The notes: generated by a model not told the origin, from the sequence alone. Shown: positions 16,778 through 26,112, counted from the first letter of the stretch. The stretch is DNA of 47,691 bases from Alphaproteobacteria bacterium (GCA_028822385.1 JAPKDV010000005.1:1-47691), one strand, 5' to 3'. Numbers and translations are program-made.

Positions 16778-18064
16778 TCAGGATGTGTCGCGCTCCGCTG
16801 ATGGCGGAGCGTCGGCCACCCTGCGATAGATTACCAGTGCAATGACCATTGCGACTGCCAGCGCACCAAACATGGTCCGGTAGGCCTCTGCTGGGCTACG
16901 TCCGAGTTCATCGACGGGAAACCCGTCGAGGATTGCGCCGGTCCCCATTTGCATAAAAAAGACCCCTGACCAGGTGAACACATTGATAGCGGTAAAGGCA
17001 CGCCCCGTATGGGTCTCGGGAAACAGGCTGCGCGCATGTGCAAAGATCGGTGAAGCCATCGCAGCGAACAGGGCGAAGGCTGATAGTAGGATTGTCGCGA
17101 CAATCACGGATGGGCTCGAATTGATTGCGAGTGCGACCAACGTGCCCGTGTAAATCAACATCCCGCCTGTTACCACGCCCCGCCGTGTATCGAACCAACG
17201 GTCGAGTGGCCCGTACATAAGCGCACTGAATAGCCAGGCTAGCGAGACAATGAAGATGACATGGCCGCGCGCAACAATATCGAGATCGAAGACATCGTTG
17301 AGATAGGGGCCAATCCACAGATTACGGATCGTGACCAACGCGCCGACGGAGACAGCGGTGGCGGCGGCGAAGGAGAAAATTCGCTTGTCACTGAGAACGG
17401 TTCGAAGCCCAAGTATCGTCTGCAGCAGAGTTTCGCTGCTTGCTGGGGCCGGCACGTCTTCGGGACGATCGCGGACCATCAGCAGCAGCACAATTACGAC
17501 GCCTAGTGAAAAAATACCGATGGCGAACAAAGAATTTCGCCAGCCATAGAGTTCGACTGCTGCCGCAAAGGGTGAAGCGGAGAGGAGCATCCCTGCGCCG
17601 CCCACAGATATTGAAATCGCTGTTCCCGTTGCTAGCCGGTCGCGCGGAATCCAACGCGCAAGCAGAACCATAATCCCCATGAAAACGGGCGCGGCACCAC
17701 AGCCGATTAGGAATAGCGCCAGTGTGAGCATGGGAACGGAATGGGAGAAGGAAAAGATAATAGAGCCCAGCGCGGAAAGGGTGAATAATCCAGACATGGT
17801 GCGGCGGGGCCCAAAGCGATCCAGCAAGATGCCGACAGGTAGCTGCATCATCGCGGCACCCAGGAAAATCGCGGCGGGCAAGCTGGAGAGCTGTCCCGGG
17901 GTCAAGCCCAGTTCGGCGCGCAGGTTTGGTGCGATCACGGCAGGTGCCGAGCGCAAAAAATGCGCGAGGATGAATGTGACGGCGAGAATCGGCACCATCC
18001 GCATAATTGCCGCGCGCCGGTTATAGGGCCGTGGAACGGACGCTGCGGGTTGGCCAGTGCTCAT
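16778..18064 (-). CDS. MFS transporter
   Basis: A 428-residue major facilitator carrier with about twelve spans. The loop after span 2 contains GILLDRFGPRRTMSG, the classic MFS motif A; spans 1-6 and 7-12 are separated by a polar loop around residues 205-235 (RDRPEDVPAPASSE). The second-half equivalent of the motif reads YGPLDRWFDTRRG. It resembles nitrate/cyanate/oxalate-type carriers in general plan, but the substrate cannot be assigned. It is divergent from the Gfo/Idh/MocA dehydrogenase at 18147, with an 82-base gap that probably carries promoters for both. Confidence 0.88.
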   Translation of the reverse strand: MSTGQPAASVPRPYNRRAAIMRMVPILAVTFILAHFLRSAPAVIAPNLRAELGLTPGQLSSLPAAIFLGAAMMQLPVGILLDRFGPRRTMSGLFTLSALGSIIFSFSHSVPMLTLALFLIGCGAAPVFMGIMVLLARWIPRDRLATGTAISISVGGAGMLLSASPFAAAVELYGWRNSLFAIGIFSLGVVIVLLLMVRDRPEDVPAPASSETLLQTILGLRTVLSDKRIFSFAAATAVSVGALVTIRNLWIGPYLNDVFDLDIVARGHVIFIVSLAWLFSALMYGPLDRWFDTRRGVVTGGMLIYTGTLVALAINSSPSVIVATILLSAFALFAAMASPIFAHARSLFPETHTGRAFTAINVFTWSGVFFMQMGTGAILDGFPVDELGRSPAEAYRTMFGALAVAMVIALVIYRRVADAPPSAERDTS

Positions 18065-18146
18065 GATTATGCTGTCGCGAAGATGTGCGTCGAAGTGGCG
18101 CTGAGGGTGCCTAAGTCTTTATGCCATTGCTAAAGGACAGTCTAGA

Positions 18147-19292
18147 ATGCCAGCAACTTTAGGGAAACACGATATGGCCAATCAGGGACAGGAAATCGGA
18201 CTTGCGGTGATCGGTTGTGGGCCAATCGGCCGCATTCGCTCTGAGTTGGCGCGAGACTACCCGGGGGTTGGCTGGCTTGGTATCTGCGATATCCGGGAAG
18301 ATCTTGCGACGGATCTGGGACAGGATACTGGTGCAAATTTTGTCACCACGGATGCTGCCGAGCTTCTGGCACGACCCGAAGTGAACGCGGCCATCATTGC
18401 GACCCAGGAAACCGCCCATGTCGTGCCGGTGATGCATGCACTCGAACATGGCCATCGCCTGTTTATCGAGAAACCTTTGGCGGTGGATGTCCGGGATTCT
18501 GAGAAAATTGCACAGGCGATTGAGGCCGCGGGAGTTGATGCGGTTATGGGCTACACCCAGCGATTTCGACGTCGGTTCCTGACCGTGAAAGAACGTCTCA
18601 CAACGGGACAAATTGGTAATGTGACGTCGGTGTCAGCGCGCGCCATGCTCAACCGCAAGATTGCCGAAATGTGTCTGGCGCGAGCCAATCAGCACGACAC
18701 GACCACGCCGGTGGTGATCAGCGGCACCCATGTTCTCGACATGTGTCTGTGGTTGCTGGACGGCAAGAAACCGGTGGCGGTCTATGCTCATTCAACGGAT
18801 CATATTTTCGGCTCAGCGGGCAGCAAGGACGCGACCTTTGCCATCATCGAGCTGGATGACGGGGGCATGCTGTCTCTCAATCACAGCTGGGTCGCCCCCC
18901 TGGTCTGGCCGGGTGCGGTTTACGGCATGCAGATTGGAATCATCGGCGAACAAGGTGTGATCGATATTGAGGATATGCACCGTGATGTGGTGCTGGCGAG
19001 CGAACTTCCCCAGGGTGCGGGTTACAAAAAAGGTGAGGCAGATGAGGCGCCACGCCACGTAGACTTCATGGGTAGCATTCCCTTTGGTGAATACGCCGTC
19101 GGACAGTTCTGGGGCCCGGTCCGCGAAGAGACCAACGCCTGGTTCCAGCGCCTCTATATGGGGCAGGACACCCCGCATACGACCGCGCGCGAGGGCCACC
19201 AGAACCTGTTGCTCTGCATGGCCATCGACCTTTCGGCCAAACGGGGTGAGAAGCTAGCGCTTCCGCTGGAGACCGACGATTTCTATCGCTAG
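18147..19292 (+). CDS. Gfo/Idh/MocA-family oxidoreductase
   Basis: A 381-residue NAD(P)-dependent dehydrogenase. The Rossmann motif AVIGCGPIGRIR is near residues 20-31, and the family's signature lysine motif FIEKPLAVDV lies near residues 107-116. The C-terminal domain supplies the substrate pocket; the segment VISGTHVLDMCLWLL contains the usual active-site histidine. Such enzymes oxidise sugars, inositols or related cyclic alcohols. Two starts are plausible: ATG 18147 (AAGGA upstream) and ATG 18174 (AGGGA upstream), the latter giving a usual short N-terminus. Its TAG stop shares the palindrome CTAG with the stop of HyuB on the other strand. Confidence 0.88.
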   Translation: MPATLGKHDMANQGQEIGLAVIGCGPIGRIRSELARDYPGVGWLGICDIREDLATDLGQDTGANFVTTDAAELLARPEVNAAIIATQETAHVVPVMHALEHGHRLFIEKPLAVDVRDSEKIAQAIEAAGVDAVMGYTQRFRRRFLTVKERLTTGQIGNVTSVSARAMLNRKIAEMCLARANQHDTTTPVVISGTHVLDMCLWLLDGKKPVAVYAHSTDHIFGSAGSKDATFAIIELDDGGMLSLNHSWVAPLVWPGAVYGMQIGIIGEQGVIDIEDMHRDVVLASELPQGAGYKKGEADEAPRHVDFMGSIPFGEYAVGQFWGPVREETNAWFQRLYMGQDTPHTTAREGHQNLLLCMAIDLSAKRGEKLALPLETDDFYR

Positions 19293-21085
19293 GCCCGTGC
19301 TGTTCTGATCTTGGTGCGCCGGGCTTCCGTTGCCGCAACATTCGGCTCCAGAGTCTCGTCGTCGATTTCGCCGGTAAAGATCACGCCATAGATATCACGT
19401 GCCTTTTCGCGAGTTTCCCAACCTTCGAGAACATCGACGGTCACCCGTTCGAGTTCGCGGTCAAGCGGATCGCCATAACCGCCACCCGAGGAATCCCGTC
19501 CGCGCACGCGCTGGCCGGGTTGCAATTCCAACTGGATGACGTTGGGCAGGCGTTGGGATTGCACGCCATCCTCGATCTGCCAGGTTTCACCGGCTGTACC
19601 ATCCAGCCCGCCCACGACGCCGCGCGGCGGTGTGTGCTGACCATCGCAGGAAATCACTGCCATCATCGGGGAGTTGGTGGGGCCGTATTCAATCTGCTGG
19701 GCTGGTGCCCCGCGGCGGCGGCCTGCGCCCGAGGAATCTGTGACAATGCCGAGAGATTCCACACGGATCGGATGCTTGAGCTCATCGACCTCAACGGAAT
19801 CCCGATACATCAGGCCTGCGATCACGGGGATCGCGTAGTTGACCCAGCCGTCAGCCACAGGGCTGGCGGGTCCACCATTGGTTGAGAGCATCAGCCGGTT
19901 CACATAGGGCTCACCGCCACGACTGGCGTCATTACCGGAGATCACCGCCATGCCTGCGCCGAGGCCTGCACCGCCTTCTGACAGGCCCATGCCATCCCCC
20001 AGCTGGGCGAAGGCCGACTGAGTGATGTTGACCAGGCGCTCGGACACATTGGTTGTGGCCACGGAACAGGAATGGGGGAATTTCGGTGCCGCCACCACGC
20101 TGTCTTCGGCATAGGTGAATTTCAGGCGTCGAAACGCGCCTTCGTTACGGGGAAGATCCTTGTCGAGGGCATTGAACACCGCGCCGACCACGGCGGAGGT
20201 CGCCGCACCCAGAGAGGTGTTGAGACCAGCATCCACAGAGGGTGGATTGTCCGACAGATCAATGTGGATTTCAGCTTCGTCGGGGTCGATATCGACCTTC
20301 ACGGTCAGTTCCAGACCGTCCGGCAGCACACCAATCAAGGGGTCTGACCAACCCTTGTTGACCAGTTTTGCCTTGGGCAGGCGCTTGATGTTGTCGACCA
20401 TGCGGCGTTCGGAATAGTCGAACCATTCCTTGAAAAAGGCCTTAACCGTTTCCTTGCCGTATTTCTCGCAGAAAGCCTCAAGGCGACGTTCCGCGATCCG
20501 GGCGGACCCTAGGCCGGCGAGATAATCGCCATACCACTGGTCGGGCACACGGATACGGGCGCGGCACATGCGCATAATGTCTTCGATGTTTTCGAAGTCG
20601 CGCTGGATGCGGACGCCCGGGAACACGAGGGCGCCCTCTTCGTAGACATCCTTGGCTCTGACGAAATAGCTCGACGGGATCGAGTTGCCGATATCAGCCA
20701 TATGGCATTTGGAAACAGTCGTGAAGAGATGTTCGCCCTCGAAGAAGACCGGCACCATGAAGGTGTGATCCGCGGGGTGGGTGTTGCCGCCATAGGGGTC
20801 GTTGTCGAGATAGGCATCGCCACGTTTGATGTCGTCGCCGTGATATTTTCGCATATTGGCGGTCTGAATGTGACAGCCGAATATATGAACCGGTAGGCCT
20901 TCAGCAGGTGCCAGCAACTGATCATCACCCGTCACTAGACAGCACGAAAAGTCACGTGCTGACGAAATCACGGCGGATCGCGCCGAGCGCAGCAGAGTGT
21001 TGGTCATCTCGCGGACAATGCCGTCGAGACGGTTGGCCATCACTGAGATTAGGACGGGGTCTAGAGTAGATTCTTTTTCGCTCAT
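19289..21085 (-). CDS. hyuB: Hydantoinase B/oxoprolinase family protein (HyuB)
   Basis: A 598-residue HyuB-type subunit. The N-terminus carries the family pattern LDPVLISVMANRLDGIVREM followed by RSARSAVISSARDFSCCLV, then DNDPYGGNTHPADHTFMVPVF, all characteristic of the hydantoinase B/oxoprolinase family. These proteins act with HyuA in ATP-dependent hydrolysis of cyclic amides (5-oxoproline, N-methylhydantoin) or, in related complexes, ATP-dependent carboxylation of ketones. It follows hyuA after 13 bases with a good ribosome site (GAGAGGAGAG), so the two are co-expressed and probably form one complex. Substrate cannot be distinguished from the sequence alone. Confidence 0.92.
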   Translation of the reverse strand: MSEKESTLDPVLISVMANRLDGIVREMTNTLLRSARSAVISSARDFSCCLVTGDDQLLAPAEGLPVHIFGCHIQTANMRKYHGDDIKRGDAYLDNDPYGGNTHPADHTFMVPVFFEGEHLFTTVSKCHMADIGNSIPSSYFVRAKDVYEEGALVFPGVRIQRDFENIEDIMRMCRARIRVPDQWYGDYLAGLGSARIAERRLEAFCEKYGKETVKAFFKEWFDYSERRMVDNIKRLPKAKLVNKGWSDPLIGVLPDGLELTVKVDIDPDEAEIHIDLSDNPPSVDAGLNTSLGAATSAVVGAVFNALDKDLPRNEGAFRRLKFTYAEDSVVAAPKFPHSCSVATTNVSERLVNITQSAFAQLGDGMGLSEGGAGLGAGMAVISGNDASRGGEPYVNRLMLSTNGGPASPVADGWVNYAIPVIAGLMYRDSVEVDELKHPIRVESLGIVTDSSGAGRRRGAPAQQIEYGPTNSPMMAVISCDGQHTPPRGVVGGLDGTAGETWQIEDGVQSQRLPNVIQLELQPGQRVRGRDSSGGGYGDPLDRELERVTVDVLEGWETREKARDIYGVIFTGEIDDETLEPNVAATEARRTKIRTARA

Positions 21086-21098
21086 GGTCTCTCTCCTC

Positions 21099-23171
21099 TC
21101 AACAGCAGTCGAGAATGTAATCGCCCGCGGCGCTCAGTCGCGCGGACATGTCTGGGTAAACGACGATCGTCGTTGTGGCTTCTTGGATGATGGCTGGGCC
21201 CTGAAGTTCGTCGCCAACCTTGAGGTTGTCGCCGCGATACACGGGCGTTGACACACGCTCATCGCCGAAGAAGCAGCTTCGCGTTTCATCGGGTGCTGGG
21301 ATTTGTGAAAGCTTGGTTGGGTTGGGTGCCTCAGGTGGGCTGAAGGGTTGAATGGATATCCGACCCTTCCAGTTCACAAACTCAACCGGGCTTCCTTCAT
21401 CGCGCACGGCGTGAACCCGCTCATGTGTCTGGTGGAAGCTTTCTGCCAGCACCGTGACGGCATCCGTATCTTCGATGCGCTGGGTTGGCAGGGCTGTGTC
21501 TAGTTCCCAGACCTGCGCCTTGTATCGGGCTTCGACGAAGAACTCGATGGTGGTTTTCGCACCGGCCGCTGTGGCGAGACTGTCCTTAAACTGCTGAAGT
21601 TCGGTCTCGATTTCCTGCAGGGCGGTGTTGACCCCGTCGATGTCGAATTCGTTCGAGGCCGTAAAGCGGCTTCGGGTAGCCTCGAACACGATGGAGGAAA
21701 ACTGCATTCCGCAGGCAGAGAGGGCTGAAGCGGTCTTGGGCAGGATCACCGTGCTACAACCAAGCTCGCGGGCGATGGGCATAATATTGAAGCCTGCGGC
21801 ACCACCACCGGCGACAATCACGCTCTCGCGCGGATTGAGGCCGTCATTGACGGTGATCTCGCCGATCGCCTTGATCATCAATTCATTGGCAATGACCATG
21901 ATGGCGTGGGCCGTCTCGTCGAGGCTCTTGCCGATGGTTTTGCCAAAATCGCTGATCACACGCTCGGCTGCGGCGCGGTCCAGTGTCAGGCGTCCGCCGT
22001 TGAAGTAATTAGGGTCAATATAACCGAGCACCAGTGCGGCATCGGTTACGGTCGGCTCGTTACCACCATTGCCGTAACAGGCTGGGCCGGGGACTGATCC
22101 TGCGGATTGAGGCCCTACCCGCATCAACCCGCCCGGGTCTTGCCACGCGATGGACCCTCCACCCGCGCCAATGGAGCGGACGTCGACGGTGGATGCTCCG
22201 ATTATGTCACCTAGCCATTGCTGTCCTAGCCAGCTGTCCCGTGAGTATACAAGCTGTCCATCGCGCACGAGGCCGACATCGAAGGTGGTACCGCCGGTGT
22301 CGCAAACGATGACATCACCGCCCATGTTTTCGAGATTTGAATAGGCACGGCCTGCAACTGGTGCCATGGCGGGGCCAGATTTTAGTGTGTTGATCGGACG
22401 TTCAACGAGAGTTTCAACTTCCTGACAACCGCCGACCGAAGTGGAGACAAGCAGGTCGCCGGAGAAACCCGCTTCGAGAAGATCACTCCGCATGCCGCGC
22501 AAATGAGCCTGCATCAGCGGCTTCAGGGACGCGTCGATGGACGTCGCCGAAGCGCGCCGATATTCGCGTAGGATAGGTGCGAGCTGGTGAGAGAGAGTAA
22601 ATGGCACACCCGGCATGATTTCTTCGATCAGTTCGCCGATCCGCAATTCATGGACATTGTTGGCGATGCACCAAAGCAACGAGACAGAGACCGCTTCAAA
22701 TTTACGTGCTTTAAGGGTTTCGATGACCGAGCGCGCCTTGGCTTCGTCCAACTCCTGGACAATCTCGCCTGCGCTGCCGACACGTTCATCAATCTCGAAG
22801 GTGTGGCGGCGAGGAATATAAGGCTGCGGATAGTCGTAGCTGTAATCGTGGGGGCCGTGCTTGCCACCCTCCTTGAGCACTAGAGTATCACGGAATCCTG
22901 TGGTGGTAAGGAATGCTGTCCGCGCAGTGGCTTTGGTAACAACGGCGTTGGTGGCGCGGGTTGTTCCGTAAATTAGGATGTCTGTTTCGGCCAACAAACC
23001 GCGAGCGGTTTTATCTACCGATTCTGCAACCACCTCCAGAGCGGAGAACATGCCTTCGGAAATTCGTTCCGGAGTGGTGAGAGCCTTGCCGATGCTAAAC
23101 TTTCCATCTTCATCAACTAGGACCATGTCGGTAAAGGTGCCGCCGGTATCTACGGAAATTCGGTAACCCAT
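21099..23171 (-). CDS. hyuA: Hydantoinase A/oxoprolinase family protein (HyuA)
   Basis: A 690-residue HyuA-type subunit with an actin/ASKHA-like ATP-binding fold. The phosphate-binding motif VDTGGTFTDMVLVD is at residues 7-20, and a second nucleotide-binding motif, VIVCDTGGTTFDVGLVRDG, occurs near residue 285. VIVAGGGAAGFNIMPIARELG in the second half matches the adenosine-binding segment. The protein activates the substrate with ATP for its HyuB partner, which is encoded next. GGAG lies eight bases before ATG. The upstream GST-like gene is on the same strand 122 bases away. Alternatives are 5-oxoprolinase, N-methylhydantoinase or a ketone carboxylase subunit. Confidence 0.93.
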   Translation of the reverse strand: MGYRISVDTGGTFTDMVLVDEDGKFSIGKALTTPERISEGMFSALEVVAESVDKTARGLLAETDILIYGTTRATNAVVTKATARTAFLTTTGFRDTLVLKEGGKHGPHDYSYDYPQPYIPRRHTFEIDERVGSAGEIVQELDEAKARSVIETLKARKFEAVSVSLLWCIANNVHELRIGELIEEIMPGVPFTLSHQLAPILREYRRASATSIDASLKPLMQAHLRGMRSDLLEAGFSGDLLVSTSVGGCQEVETLVERPINTLKSGPAMAPVAGRAYSNLENMGGDVIVCDTGGTTFDVGLVRDGQLVYSRDSWLGQQWLGDIIGASTVDVRSIGAGGGSIAWQDPGGLMRVGPQSAGSVPGPACYGNGGNEPTVTDAALVLGYIDPNYFNGGRLTLDRAAAERVISDFGKTIGKSLDETAHAIMVIANELMIKAIGEITVNDGLNPRESVIVAGGGAAGFNIMPIARELGCSTVILPKTASALSACGMQFSSIVFEATRSRFTASNEFDIDGVNTALQEIETELQQFKDSLATAAGAKTTIEFFVEARYKAQVWELDTALPTQRIEDTDAVTVLAESFHQTHERVHAVRDEGSPVEFVNWKGRISIQPFSPPEAPNPTKLSQIPAPDETRSCFFGDERVSTPVYRGDNLKVGDELQGPAIIQEATTTIVVYPDMSARLSAAGDYILDCC

Positions 23172-23293
23172 TCTAAAAACTCCATTCTCAAAATTGCTGC
23201 CGCGACGCTTTGAGGTTGCTTGGGCAGTACATAAGCTAATTGCTAGAGGAGATAATCTAACACCAGAGACGTGGGCGCAATGGCTGGTCTTGC

Positions 23294-23890
23294 TCAGCTG
23301 TCCATTTTGATCCAGCCGGGCAGGGCTTCACAACGCGAGAGCCACGCAAGAATGGCAGGATAATCATCGAGCAGCAGGTCACCTTCTGGTGCACGTTTCA
23401 CATAGGGATAGCAGGCAATGTCGGCAAGGGTGGCGTGGCCCAGGGCGAGCCAGTGCTGCGGTTTTTTTAGCTGGCGTTCCAGCACATCCAGGGCCAGCTT
23501 GCCGTCCTGCAGATAGCCTTCGAAACTCTCGGGACGGCGATTGTAGACGGTTACGCCGCGCGCCCATTGTAGACCGAACTGCACTTCGTTCTGCGCGAAG
23601 GACATCCATTGCATGATCTCGGCCATTTGCAGTGGATTGGTAGGCAGCCATATCTCCCCACCATAGGTGCGCGCGATATAGACAAGATGTGCGGTCGAAT
23701 CCCAGAACACCTTGTTTTCTATTTCCATCACCGGTACCTGGCCGCGCGGATTGAGTGCGAGAAATTCTTCGGATTTGTGGACGTTATTCTCCCAGTCGAT
23801 ACGGACATTTTCGTAGTTGACCCCCAGCATTGATGCGAGCACGCGAACCTTAAAGGAGTTGCCTGACATTTCGGTCATGTAGAGTTTCAT
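23294..23890 (-). CDS. Glutathione S-transferase family protein
   Basis: A 198-residue protein with an N-terminal thioredoxin-like domain and a C-terminal all-helical domain. The N-terminal SGNSFKVRVLASMLG holds the candidate catalytic serine; NPRGQVPVMEIENKVFWDSTAHLVYIA provides the cis-proline (VP) and the Asp-Ser pair that binds the gamma-glutamyl part of glutathione. The helical domain includes HATLADIACYPYVKRAPEG, the usual N-capping region. Such proteins conjugate or isomerise electrophilic catabolic intermediates. It lies upstream of hyuA on the same strand and may belong to that operon, although the 122-base gap could carry a separate promoter. Confidence 0.88.
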   Translation of the reverse strand: MKLYMTEMSGNSFKVRVLASMLGVNYENVRIDWENNVHKSEEFLALNPRGQVPVMEIENKVFWDSTAHLVYIARTYGGEIWLPTNPLQMAEIMQWMSFAQNEVQFGLQWARGVTVYNRRPESFEGYLQDGKLALDVLERQLKKPQHWLALGHATLADIACYPYVKRAPEGDLLLDDYPAILAWLSRCEALPGWIKMDS

Positions 23891-23982
23891 GGGTGTTTCC
23901 TATTACATCGCGAGGCGATGAAGTTTTTGCGTCTTGCTTGGATACTCTGTTAGGCAGTACAGCACGCAATGGAGGTCAAGTA

Positions 23983-24618
23983 ATGGATTACGCAGAACGT
24001 GGATACGGTGATCGTGCCGTGGGTTGGGGACAGCGCCCCGGTGTGGTGGTGGTCGACTTCCAACGCGGTTTCACTGATTCAGAGTTTCGCATGGGTGGCG
24101 CGCCAATGATCGATGCCGCAGTTGAGCGAACGGTCCATGTGATGAAAGCCGCTAAAGCAGCGGGTTTTCCAATTGCCGCCTGCGTCATGGGCTATGATAG
24201 CCCCGCTGCGATGCCCCATTGGAAGATAGAGCCGTTGCGCGAAGACCTCATACAGGGGCATCCCTCGGTGGAGCTAGATCCACGTATTGCGGCTGCAGAG
24301 CCTGATTTGGTGGTTATGAAAGGCGGGCCTTCGATTTTTTTTAACACGCCCGTGGCGCCATTCCTGATAAAGCACGGCGTAGACACGGTGATCGTTACCG
24401 GCTGCATCACCTCAGGCTGCGTTCGTGCCTCCGTGATTGACAGCTTTAGCCTCGGGTTCCGAACCATCGTTCCTGAAGACTGCGTCGGCGACCATGAAGA
24501 GGAGCCGCATCGTGCCAATCTACGCGATGTCGAGCGGCGCTATGCAGATGTAGTTGACGCAGACTCCGTCATCAACACGTTTGAGAGTCTGAGTCGCCGC
24601 AACGCGGATGCAGGCTAG
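23983..24618 (+). CDS. Isochorismatase-fold amidase (N-carbamoylsarcosine/maleamate amidohydrolase-like)
   Basis: A 211-residue cysteine hydrolase. The catalytic triad is visible: Asp25 in VVVDFQRGF, Lys113 in VVMKGGPSIFF, and Cys146 in TGCITSGCVRAS. The TSGCVRAS form of the nucleophile motif, SIFFNT before it and the late segment VGDHEEEPHRANL resemble N-carbamoylsarcosine amidase and maleamate amidohydrolase rather than nicotinamidases. It would release ammonia, and possibly carbon dioxide, from a linear amide or carbamoyl compound. ATG 23983 is preceded by GGAGG; the frame also extends to 23893 without conserved sequence. It is divergent from the GST/HyuA/HyuB genes, and its proximity suggests it acts on their ring-opened product. 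Confidence 0.85.
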   Translation: MDYAERGYGDRAVGWGQRPGVVVVDFQRGFTDSEFRMGGAPMIDAAVERTVHVMKAAKAAGFPIAACVMGYDSPAAMPHWKIEPLREDLIQGHPSVELDPRIAAAEPDLVVMKGGPSIFFNTPVAPFLIKHGVDTVIVTGCITSGCVRASVIDSFSLGFRTIVPEDCVGDHEEEPHRANLRDVERRYADVVDADSVINTFESLSRRNADAG

Positions 24619-24959
24619 GGCGTTAGTCGAGATCCCGCAACGGAGCTTCGCGTTCCTAGAGAATTTCCTTGAGCGGCATTTCCTTGATTTTGCGTATCCA
24701 TTCACGACAGTGGCCGGTTGCGTGCAAGGTTGAGATCACTTCCACGTTGTAGTCTCACGAGCTCGCGGGGCCGGCCGTCGCCTGTTGATGATCGCGAACG
24801 TGACGAACTTGATAGCGACTTTCACAGTTCGAAAGCGTGATACGTCAATGGTTTACGAGTCTTATATAAAACTCTAGGGTTCGGCCTTATTGATGACAGA
24901 TGATTTTTTCTAAAAATATCCGGATCGCTGAAATCTAATCCAATGGGAGGACCCAAAGA
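24619..24959. other. Intergenic stretch upstream of the TRAP binding protein
   Basis: A 341-base stretch without an intact gene. Its left half may hold a decayed gene fragment on the minus strand. The right half, from about 24840, is AT-richer than the neighbouring genes and probably carries the TRAP operon promoter. The ribosome site GGGAGG lies just before the ATG at 24960. No repeat or conserved RNA structure was recognised. Confidence 0.55.
24656..24760 (-). pseudogene. Possible gene remnant, unknown family
   Basis: On the minus strand the frame ending at TAG 24656 reads DYNVEVISTLHATGHCREW and continues IRKIKEMPLKEIL. A stop precedes it in frame, but the next frame upstream supplies ELVR directly before DYN, as if one base were lost. 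The composition looks protein-like, yet I do not recognise the family, and a chance open stretch of this size is possible. Confidence 0.25.
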
Positions 24960-26048
24960 ATGAAACGTTTCACCAAACATATCGCTGGTCTGTCGACAGC
25001 TGTGATTGTGGGTGCCGCCGCGCTGGCTGGTGCCACATCCGCAAGCGCGGACGCCATTACTATCCGTATCGCCTCCGGCCATCCGCCGACTGTTGTTTAT
25101 GCGGGTTTGATGAAGAATTTTTTCCAGACCGAACTGAAGAAGGCCATCGAGGCCAAAACTGATCACACAGTCAACTTCATCGAAGGCTATAGTGGTTCGA
25201 TCGTGAAGGTGTTCGACACTTTCGAAGGAGTTCAGAACGGCGTCGTTGATATAGGTGGCTTCTGCTACTGCTTCGAAGCATCCAAGCTTCCTATGCATGC
25301 ATTCCAGATCATGTTGCCCTTCGGCACGATGGACCCGGTTCAGAGCGTTGGTGCAGCTGGTGAAATTTATAACAAGTATCCCAGCCTAGCAAAGCGCTTC
25401 CAGGGCTTCGACCAGACCCTTCTCGCCATCATTGGTGACGGCGGTTACAATCTCGGTACCAACTTCGAGTGGAAGAAGCTCGAAGACCTCAAGGGTCACA
25501 AGATTCTGGGTGCAGGTCTTAACCTTAATTGGATGGAACAGGCTGGCATCGGCATTGTTCCTGTCACCGACGGCCTTCCGGGCTGGTACCAGAAGATCAA
25601 AACTGGCGTTGCTGAGGGCGGCATCATGTTTCCGAGCGCCTGGGGTCCTGTCTTCAAGCTGCACGAGGTTGGCAAGTACTATACCACCATCGGATTTGGC
25701 TCGATTACATGGCATGGCCTGACGGTCAACAACCGTTTCTGGGATCGTCTGCCCGCAGATGCCAAGCCGATCGTTAAGGAAGTTGCTCAGCGTTTCCAGA
25801 CCCTTACCGGTTCTGCAAACAAGGTGGGTTACGAGAAAGATATGAAGTGGCTGCGTAAAAACATCACGGTCACCGATCTTCCGGCTGACGTTCGTCTGGG
25901 TTGGGCCAAGGGTCTGGCACATTGGCCGCAGAAGCATGCTGATGAGCTAGAGGCCAAAGGCTTTCCAGCGAAGAAAATCCTGAACTCCTATCTGGTTGCC
26001 GCGGAGAAGCAGGGCTACGAGTGGCCAGTCCGCTACGTCATCAAGTAG
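24960..26048 (+). CDS. dctP: TRAP transporter substrate-binding protein, DctP family
   Basis: A 362-residue periplasmic binding protein. The N-terminus is a clear signal peptide: KRFTKH, then a hydrophobic core, with likely cleavage after TSASA near residue 30. The mature part begins ITIRIASGHPPTV, the usual first strand of DctP proteins, and contains DLKGHKILGAG, the hinge region typical of the family. The expected arginine selectivity residue is not securely placed; around the usual position the sequence reads GLNLNWMEQAGIG. The segment GGFCYCFEASKLPMHAFQIMLPFG contains an unusual CYC. The DctQ and DctM genes follow, so this is the substrate receptor. Ligand is unknown. Confidence 0.92.
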   Translation: MKRFTKHIAGLSTAVIVGAAALAGATSASADAITIRIASGHPPTVVYAGLMKNFFQTELKKAIEAKTDHTVNFIEGYSGSIVKVFDTFEGVQNGVVDIGGFCYCFEASKLPMHAFQIMLPFGTMDPVQSVGAAGEIYNKYPSLAKRFQGFDQTLLAIIGDGGYNLGTNFEWKKLEDLKGHKILGAGLNLNWMEQAGIGIVPVTDGLPGWYQKIKTGVAEGGIMFPSAWGPVFKLHEVGKYYTTIGFGSITWHGLTVNNRFWDRLPADAKPIVKEVAQRFQTLTGSANKVGYEKDMKWLRKNITVTDLPADVRLGWAKGLAHWPQKHADELEAKGFPAKKILNSYLVAAEKQGYEWPVRYVIK

Positions 26049-26082
26049 CACAAAGAACACTCATAAGTGTTGAATGGGCCGT

Positions 26083-26112
26083 CCGGCTGGATATCTTTGG
26101 ATATCCAGCCGG
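26083..26112 (+). terminator. Perfect 13-bp hairpin between dctP and dctQ
   Basis: CCGGCTGGATATC, loop TTTG, GATATCCAGCCGG: a perfect 13-bp stem 35 bases after the dctP stop, followed by AAGCTCTTTT. It may act as a partial terminator or a 3' stabiliser, raising the level of binding protein relative to the membrane subunits. A weaker hairpin (ACACT-CATA-AGTGT) lies just before it at 26057-26070. Confidence 0.7.

Noticed and set aside
24941-24963. Six-codon ORF overlapping the dctP start
   Set aside because: It uses the ribosome-site sequence itself as codons and has no ribosome site of its own.
25386-25937. Open frame of 183 codons antisense to dctP
   Set aside because: It has no conserved features; the sense strand encodes a canonical receptor.
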